The notes under the pieces were generated by a model, which was given only the letters and a program-made list of their open reading frames with translations, had not been told where the DNA came from and did not search any database. This document shows, piece after piece, positions 6,563 to 10,672 of a DNA stretch of 10,672 nt. The position numbers and the translations under genes are program-made. The stretch is from an uncultured Litorilinea sp. (lineage in GTDB: Bacteria; Chloroflexota; Anaerolineae; Caldilineales; Caldilineaceae). The first letter of the stretch is position 1, and every line of letters starts with the position of its first letter. The stretch lies in NCBI GenBank assembly GCA_946885925.1, contig CAMPHP010000051.1:1-10672 (forward strand). The letters are read 5' to 3'.

Positions 6563-7542
6563 AGGCTGGCAATGGGCTGTGGCTCACCAGTGGCAATCGA
6601 TTTGAAGCCCTGGAGGATCATGAGCGTCGCCAATAGACCATCGCGGGCGTCAATGGGCGCAGGCAACCCATTTTGTAGTGCATGGATAAAATCACGGTTC
6701 TCTTCAAGAAATCCTGTTTCAGAGCCTTTATAAACCACAGGCTCTTTGCCACGTTCCTGGTAGATGAGCGTCGTAAGGCGGTCGGAGAGGGTAGCCGAGC
6801 AGTTTTCTGCAAAAATTTGCATAAAGAACTTGCTGGTCAAAGAGGGAGTATGGCAGTCACCTTGCACAAGGTTGCCGGTGACAGCATTGGCAAAGCGGTA
6901 AACCGCAGCCATATTATCGATCACGCCGGTCTGCTGATAGTAGTTCTGGCCCACAGCATAGACCGAGAGCGGATCGCTGCCCGCTACATAGCGCATAATA
7001 TCGCAGGAGTGGACTCCCTGGCTGAGCACGTTGCCACCACCCTTCACAGGATCATTGGCCCACATATCGTTGGCCCAACGATTATCCATCATCTGCATGG
7101 TGACGACAAGCGGGTTCGGAATCAGTTCCTTTGCCTTGCGGATCATGTCAAAATAGCGCATCTTGAACGCAGTCATCAGCGTGACGCCGTATTGCTGAAC
7201 GGCCTGACCAATAGCGATACATTCTTCGACCTTTAGGGCAAGCGGCTTTTCAACCAGAATGTGCTTTCCCGCTTCCGCAGCACGAATACAAAACTCGGCG
7301 TGTGTATCGTGGTGGGTACAGATATAAACCACCTGGATCGAATCATCACTCAAGACACGTTGCACATCCGTAGTCGCATAGGCACCATCTTGCGAACCAG
7401 CAAACTCCTGACAATAGCTTTCAGCACGCACCCGATCCACATCGCAAAATGCGACCATTTGCAGGCCGTCCAACTGGCTTACCATCTGGGCATGGACTTT
7501 GCCTAGTCCACCACAACCAATGAGAGCTGCTCGGAGAGTCAT
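6553..7542 (-). CDS. Gfo/Idh/MocA family NAD(P)-dependent oxidoreductase, 329 aa
   Basis: This is a probable sugar or inositol dehydrogenase/epimerising oxidoreductase. The N-terminal Rossmann fold (about 1-120) has the nucleotide-binding loop GCGGLG at residues 9-14. An acidic residue after the second strand (FCDVD, Asp34/Asp36) favours NAD over NADP. The family signature EKP is at 98-100 (VEKPLA). The C-terminal domain has GGGNVLSQGVHSCDIMRYV from 168, with His178 and Asp181 at the usual active-site positions. Length fits the family. The start ATG at 7542 has AAAAGGAA 5 bases upstream, at the end of a triplicated repeat. It lies between a second oxidoreductase and the sugar-binding protein, so it likely oxidises the imported sugar or an intermediate. 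The exact substrate cannot be assigned. Confidence 0.94.
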   Translation of the reverse strand: MTLRAALIGCGGLGKVHAQMVSQLDGLQMVAFCDVDRVRAESYCQEFAGSQDGAYATTDVQRVLSDDSIQVVYICTHHDTHAEFCIRAAEAGKHILVEKPLALKVEECIAIGQAVQQYGVTLMTAFKMRYFDMIRKAKELIPNPLVVTMQMMDNRWANDMWANDPVKGGGNVLSQGVHSCDIMRYVAGSDPLSVYAVGQNYYQQTGVIDNMAAVYRFANAVTGNLVQGDCHTPSLTSKFFMQIFAENCSATLSDRLTTLIYQERGKEPVVYKGSETGFLEENRDFIHALQNGLPAPIDARDGLLATLMILQGFKSIATGEPQPIASLLD

Positions 7543-7549
7543 CTGTATT

Positions 7550-7593
7550 CCTTTTAGCGATTAACCTTTTATAGATTAACTTTTATAGACTAA
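7550..7593 (-). repeat. Three tandem 15-base units, each carrying AAAAGG, upstream of an oxidoreductase start
   Basis: Plus-strand units are CCTTTTAGCGATTAA (7550-7564), CCTTTTATAGATTAA (7565-7579) and CTTTTATAGACTAA (7580-7593). Read on the minus strand they give AAAAGG, AAAAGG and AAAAG in series, the last AAAAGG being the ribosome binding site of the gene starting at 7542. The array fills most of the 68-base gap between two oxidoreductase genes. Copy-number change here could tune translation, which is an inference. Confidence 0.7.
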
Positions 7594-7610
7594 CTAGTAC
7601 AGATTCGCCA

Positions 7611-8555
7611 TCACGGCTGCACAACTTGGGGGTACTTCGCCAGCCGGTATCCCTGGGCAAAGAGCGCACCATCATAGCGGTTATCTAGCGCGCCGGGAAA
7701 CTGTGGCAGCGTATCTAAGCATACCTCTTGCCCCCCATGAAGCCGCGAATAGCGCGCCGCCAGTGCACAGAGTTCCGGCTGGAGCCACGTTTCAACCGGC
7801 AGTGGTGCACTGTCTGTTTCCCCGGCGAGATAGGGCAAGACAGCTTCCAACAGTGCGCTATAGAGTGTGCTGGCATCGCAGATCATGTGATGCGGCGCAA
7901 GTTCGGTGACAATCGTGGCATAAAACGGCATCCACTTAGCAGCCGTGCCAACGCATAGCAACCCTGTACGCCCATCTTGCCACGTCACCTGAATCAACTC
8001 CTGCACATGGTGATGAAGATGGCGCACAGTAGCAGCGCCCCCACCCAACAAACCCGTTAACAAAGAAAATGCGTGGATACCATAGTTAAACTCATCGACC
8101 GCGCAGCCGCAGAAGACGGTGTGGGCTTCTCCTCGTTCGCTTGCGGGTTGAGCCAGCCACTTTTGCACCTCATAGGCGTAAAGCAGTGAAGATCCGCCAG
8201 CAATACGCGCACCACCCAATAACCAACTTCGTATTTGCTGCAAGTCAGCTAAATTTCCCGCCAAAGGCTTATCGATTAGCACTGCTTTGCCAGCTTCTAC
8301 AAAGGGGCGGGCCTTGGCAACATGACTGTCCCAATTGCAACCGTGCAAGATAGCGCAATCAACCTCAGCAGCCATGCTAACTAAATCGGTAAAGACGGTA
8401 GGTATTTGATGATCAGCAGTGAACTTCGCGCTATAGCCTTGTGGATGTACATCGCCGCCGTCCCAAACGCCGATTACTTCGTGACCCAGGCGGCGCAGGA
8501 CGGGAATCCAGTTCTGAGGATGCGAGGTATCAAGATCGACCAGTCCAATTCTCAT
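7611..8555 (-). CDS. Gfo/Idh/MocA-like oxidoreductase with an atypical N-terminal loop, 314 aa
   Basis: The overall layout matches the Gfo/Idh/MocA family: a Rossmann-like N-terminal half and a C-terminal alpha/beta domain. The Gly-X-Gly-X-X-Gly loop expected near residue 8 is missing; instead the first strand runs into DLDTSHP (7-13), the DTSH form seen in a divergent branch of the family. The EKP signature is IDKP (94-97). The segment YGIHAFSLLTGLLG (from 158) supplies the likely catalytic His161. The start ATG at 8555 has AAGGA 9 bases upstream. It is the first gene of the catabolic cluster and is only 68 bases from the next oxidoreductase, so the two probably act in one pathway. Altered cofactor use or a non-redox role is possible because of the changed loop. 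Confidence 0.85.
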   Translation of the reverse strand: MRIGLVDLDTSHPQNWIPVLRRLGHEVIGVWDGGDVHPQGYSAKFTADHQIPTVFTDLVSMAAEVDCAILHGCNWDSHVAKARPFVEAGKAVLIDKPLAGNLADLQQIRSWLLGGARIAGGSSLLYAYEVQKWLAQPASERGEAHTVFCGCAVDEFNYGIHAFSLLTGLLGGGAATVRHLHHHVQELIQVTWQDGRTGLLCVGTAAKWMPFYATIVTELAPHHMICDASTLYSALLEAVLPYLAGETDSAPLPVETWLQPELCALAARYSRLHGGQEVCLDTLPQFPGALDNRYDGALFAQGYRLAKYPQVVQP

Positions 8556-9009
8556 GAGTCAAAATCCTTCAGTAATTGTACAGTGCGGTAAAAAACTTGC
8601 ATGGGTGATCAAGCAGACGCAGAGACCCGGACGCAGCGACAGAGTTGCTTATGCTGCTGCCACGCATGGAGAGAAACAGGCTATAGGATCGGAACACGGA
8701 ACTTCAGGCTTGCCGCATAGATCGCAGTAACCTCTATCTGAAGATCGAGTGCTGAAGATCAAGAGCCTAGGATCAAGGGGAGATAACAGCAAGATTCGCT
8801 AAATGGACAGCAGGAGACGTGACCCTAATCTCCCCTACACACTTGCGTGTCGAGGACCTACTGTTCTCTAGTAGATGCTTGCCGATGCTGACTTAGCCGG
8901 TTCTGTACGTGGTTGTCGCGAATTTATTGGGAGTTGCGCCAACAACACATCGCTACTGCAAGCCTTGCCGCTCCCGACTGAGGGAAAATGATCCGCTACA
9001 TTTGTTCAA
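8556..9009. other. Non-coding region upstream of the catabolic cluster
   Basis: I see no gene on either strand. It should hold the promoter of the cluster. Two weak minus-strand candidates are TACAAT at 8580-8575 with no good -35, and TTGCTG followed 17 bases later by TAGGCT, the latter overlapping the tandem repeat at 8738-8779. The 10-base word AGACGCAGAG at 8615-8624 matches an arm of the inverted repeat at 661-725. A small inverted repeat GTTCA-N5-TGAAC spans 9004-9018, overlapping the lipoprotein stop. No terminator with a T-run was found. Confidence 0.6.
8738..8779. repeat. Three tandem 14-base units upstream of the catabolic cluster
   Basis: CTGAAGATCGAGTG (8738-8751), CTGAAGATCAAGAG (8752-8765) and CCTAGGATCAAGGG (8766-8779) are head-to-tail imperfect copies sharing GATC and a purine-rich end. 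The third copy is more diverged. The array is about 180 bases upstream of the first gene of the cluster and overlaps a possible promoter, so it could be an iteron-like binding site for a regulator. Replication slippage is the plainer explanation. Confidence 0.6.
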
Positions 9010-9813
9010 TCAGTGAACTAAGTAGCACAAGGGGATTATAGCATACGCAAGAGGAGACGTCAATTCGATTGAAGAACCGCCCCTTAGGCTTGCGTCCCCT
9101 CTACCTAGTGTAAACTTACATTCCGATTGTCGTTTATGAAATCCCTGAAGGCTGACAAACTGAATCGATCGGTCCTGACCTGCTTGCTCTATCCAAGTGA
9201 CAGTCGTTACACGAGTAATTCGGTGGATTTCAATCCCTTCTTCGCTGGTAACCACCTTAACAAGGACATGCTGACCAGAGGAATCATTCGGAAGACGATA
9301 GGAAGCCAGATCTTCGGCAGAGGCCGGCGTCACTGAAATCCAGACGTTTTCACCCAACTGAGTACTCTTGGCAATTTGTCCGAATGTTTCAATGAAATAT
9401 TCTCCGAGACTGCCATCCGGCATCAGAAAATACCCCTCTTTCCCAGTGAATTGCACCGGAGGGGCATCGCTACCATCGAATACCATCTCGCTAGTCGTGA
9501 GAACATATGCCTGTTCATCGTCCATCTGGGGGTTCTCAGCCTTGATAGTATCTGTCCAAGAGGCTAGCTTGACCACCTTGCTCTCTTCGTCAATTCCAAA
9601 GAGGGTCCACGACCCGACATAGGTTCCCTCCAAGTCGCGAACTGCCTGGGGAACGACTTGAGATAAACCATTGTGATTGCCTGTGATCGTCTCGACAGGT
9701 TGAATTTGGCTTGAAGCAGCAGGATCAAGCGCCTGAATGGGCTGACATGATGACAGGAATAGAGGCACCAACAGTATCATGATGCCGAAAATGTATCGGC
9801 TCAAGTTCCTCAC
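9010..9813 (-). CDS. Uncharacterised lipoprotein, 267 aa
   Basis: I do not recognise a family. The protein starts at a GTG (9813) chosen because it is 7 bases from a perfect ribosome binding site. The signal peptide has RNLSRY, a hydrophobic core and lipobox LSSC with Cys23, so it should be anchored in the membrane facing outward. After a linker (about 24-60), the segment LEGTYVGSWTLFGID and the later IEIHRITRVTTVTWIEQ suggest a beta-rich extracellular domain to about residue 230. The last 35 or so residues (after SLQGFHKRQ) look unlike the rest and could be read-through past an original end, for instance after a small frameshift. It stands alone, over 450 bases from the catabolic cluster, with no clear functional partner. 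It may be involved in surface binding or stress, but that is not shown. Confidence 0.8.
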   Translation of the reverse strand: MRNLSRYIFGIMILLVPLFLSSCQPIQALDPAASSQIQPVETITGNHNGLSQVVPQAVRDLEGTYVGSWTLFGIDEESKVVKLASWTDTIKAENPQMDDEQAYVLTTSEMVFDGSDAPPVQFTGKEGYFLMPDGSLGEYFIETFGQIAKSTQLGENVWISVTPASAEDLASYRLPNDSSGQHVLVKVVTSEEGIEIHRITRVTTVTWIEQAGQDRSIQFVSLQGFHKRQSECKFTLGRGDASLRGGSSIELTSPLAYAIIPLCYLVH

Positions 9814-9816
9814 TTC

Positions 9817-9827
9817 ATCACCTCCTT
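9817..9827 (-). promoter_or_regulatory. Full-length Shine-Dalgarno AAGGAGGTGAT
   Basis: The minus strand reads AAGGAGGTGAT, an 11-base match to the complement of the conserved 16S rRNA 3' end. The GTG at 9813 follows GGAGG by 7 bases. This decides the lipoprotein start over the upstream in-frame ATGs and implies strong translation. Confidence 0.85.
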
Positions 9828-9865
9828 CTTTAATTGAATCTTCCGAAAGGACAGGGCCAACGAAG

Positions 9866-9904
9866 TAAGAGACAGACATAAGAGACAGACGTAAGAGATA
9901 AACG
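9866..9904. repeat. Three tandem 13-base units in the lipoprotein leader region
   Basis: TAAGAGACAGACA (9866-9878), TAAGAGACAGACG (9879-9891) and TAAGAGATAAACG (9892-9904) are head-to-tail copies, the third diverged. They lie 53-91 bases upstream of the lipoprotein start, in the probable leader or promoter area. No known site matches. Confidence 0.7.
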
Positions 9905-10157
9905 GCGCAGGCAGAAAACGACGCGAATTTAGAACGACCGAAAGCCACCGTTTATCCCTTGTTGTACGAAGGCGAGTCCAAGAATTCTTTCGCTATAAAT
10001 GGAATTTCAGCGTAGATCTGGCGGTTACCCAACTGCACCAAGCGAACGACTAAGGGCTACCTTATCATACCGACTACAACAGAAAAATACAACCGGAGCG
10101 GAATCCAAGCCCAGGGACCCTCGCGTCACGATTTGGCTAGTCGTCAAAAACGCCATG

Positions 10158-10241
10158 CCGCGCCCCAGGGCGCGGTCTGCGACGAGGAATTCCGTAGTTC
10201 GGCAAGTTGCGCAGAGAGGGGATTCCTCCCGCTGGTCGGAA
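10158..10241. repeat. Probable dispersed palindromic intergenic repeat
   Basis: CCGCGCCC (10158-10165) and GGGCGCGG (10168-10175) form an 8-bp stem. GAGGAAT (10184-10190) and ATTCCTC (10222-10228) form a second one enclosing a 31-base loop. On the minus strand the segment opens with GTCATTCCGACCAGCGGGAG, a style common to high-copy intergenic repeats in several bacterial phyla. I infer a dispersed repeat, but copy number cannot be seen from one window. Confidence 0.5.
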
Positions 10242-10260
10242 TGACAATACTATTCCCATG

Positions 10261-10329
10261 TGCAAAACGCGACTCCTAAGAAACAGAAACTTCAATGGTG
10301 ATACACATAGCGTTTTGCATCTGTTTCTT
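10261..10329. repeat. Two interleaved inverted repeats in pseudoknot order
   Basis: TGCAAAACGC (10261-10270) pairs with GCGTTTTGCA (10310-10319), and AAGAAACAGA (10278-10287) pairs with TCTGTTTCTT (10320-10329). The order is A, B, A', B', with A' and B' directly adjacent, so both 10-bp stems can form together only as an H-type pseudoknot. The region lacks a gene. An RNA structure or an interleaved protein-binding site is possible. Confidence 0.65.
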
Positions 10330-10672
10330 CTTGCTTGAACCGCCACACAGTGGGGCTGGCTATACTTTTGAGAAGTCCTGAGCAATTAACATGCCTCTGA
10401 AAGAGTCTCCAACGGCTATATCTATTCATACAACACAGACATAAAGAAGGACACATCCACTTTTTCATGGGAGAAAGATTCCACAAACCTTTATCTCCAT
10501 ATGAGTAAATAATGTTCGAGACATACAACATCTCTTCAACATGTCTATGTTGTTGCAACAGACAGCGCAACTAAGATTCGTCTGATCAACCACAAAGTTT
10601 ACCATCCCAGACACCATCTAGATCGCGAGGTATCCATGTCCTCTTCTCTCTCACCATCTCTCTCAACGAATG

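Larger units (their letters stand above)
9949..10672. other. Long non-coding region with palindromes and a lower-G+C right part
   Basis: No convincing gene was found. Short open frames at 9999-10244 (plus), 10137-10385 (minus) and 10292-10570 (minus) lack ribosome binding sites and protein-like composition. The part from about 9999 to 10250 carries GC-rich palindromes and looks like a dispersed intergenic repeat. The part from about 10255 to the end is visibly richer in A+T and has two sets of interleaved inverted repeats (10261-10329 and 10519-10553). The promoter of the lipoprotein gene should lie near 9950-10000, but no clear -35/-10 pair stands out. Confidence 0.6.

Noticed and set aside
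6682..7236. Plus-strand open frame of 184 codons opposite an oxidoreductase gene
   Set aside because: The minus-strand gene has intact GCGGLG and EKP motifs; the plus frame has no supporting feature.
7550..7593. CRISPR-like array
   Set aside because: The units are contiguous, 15 bases or shorter, with no spacers; it is a plain tandem repeat.
9866..9890. ATAAGAGACAG-like words similar to the Tn5 mosaic end or sequencing adapter
   Set aside because: Only 10-11 bases match, the remaining mosaic-end bases are absent, and the words belong to a natural tandem 13-base repeat.
10292..10570. Minus-strand open frame of 92 codons near the right edge
   Set aside because: It begins with TTG, lacks a ribosome binding site, is rich in Cys/Trp/His without any recognisable motif, and overlaps the interleaved repeats.
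10636..10672. Possible plus-strand gene start (ATG at 10636 with GAGG 5 bases upstream)
   Set aside because: Only 12 Ser-rich codons are visible before the window ends, too little to support a gene call.

Overview
The window carries seven convincing complete protein genes and one truncated gene, all on the minus strand. It looks like a piece of a bacterial chromosome with Shine-Dalgarno-led genes and medium G+C content. The combination of a CUT1-type sugar ABC importer, paired Gfo/Idh/MocA oxidoreductases, lipoprotein-type solute-binding proteins and many palindromic intergenic repeats would suit a heterotrophic Chloroflexota (Caldilinea/Anaerolineae-like) organism. That assignment is an inference from gene style only; there is no rRNA or marker gene here.

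Layout, in transcription order (right to left). 9949-10672 has no convincing gene but holds a palindromic repeat cluster and a striking pair of interleaved inverted repeats. 9010-9813 is an unrecognised lipoprotein with an unusually perfect ribosome binding site. 8556-9009 is non-coding with a triplicated 14-base repeat. Then follows a catabolic cluster: two Gfo/Idh/MocA-like oxidoreductases (8555-7611 and 7542-6553), a sugar-binding lipoprotein (6348-5056), two CUT1 permeases (4932-3970 and 3848-3027), a carbon-nitrogen hydrolase of the nitrilase superfamily (2909-1971) and a large alpha/beta hydrolase (1844-735). After a 350-base gap with a promoter, an operator-like palindrome and a 17-bp inverted repeat, a second transporter begins with a Tat-type solute-binding lipoprotein (383 to the left edge, truncated).

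Taken together, the cluster from 8555 to 735 looks like an uptake-and-degradation operon. The binding protein and the two permeases import a sugar or sugar-like compound; the ATPase is absent and presumably shared from elsewhere. The two oxidoreductases would oxidise or epimerise it, and the amidase/nitrilase-like enzyme and the esterase-like enzyme would remove amide and ester groups. The substrate cannot be read from the sequence. Intergenic spaces are rich in structure: a 14-bp hairpin between the binding-protein gene and the first permease gene (a classic place for differential mRNA stability), at least three other palindromic elements, and three separate places where a 13-15 base unit is repeated three times just upstream of a gene.
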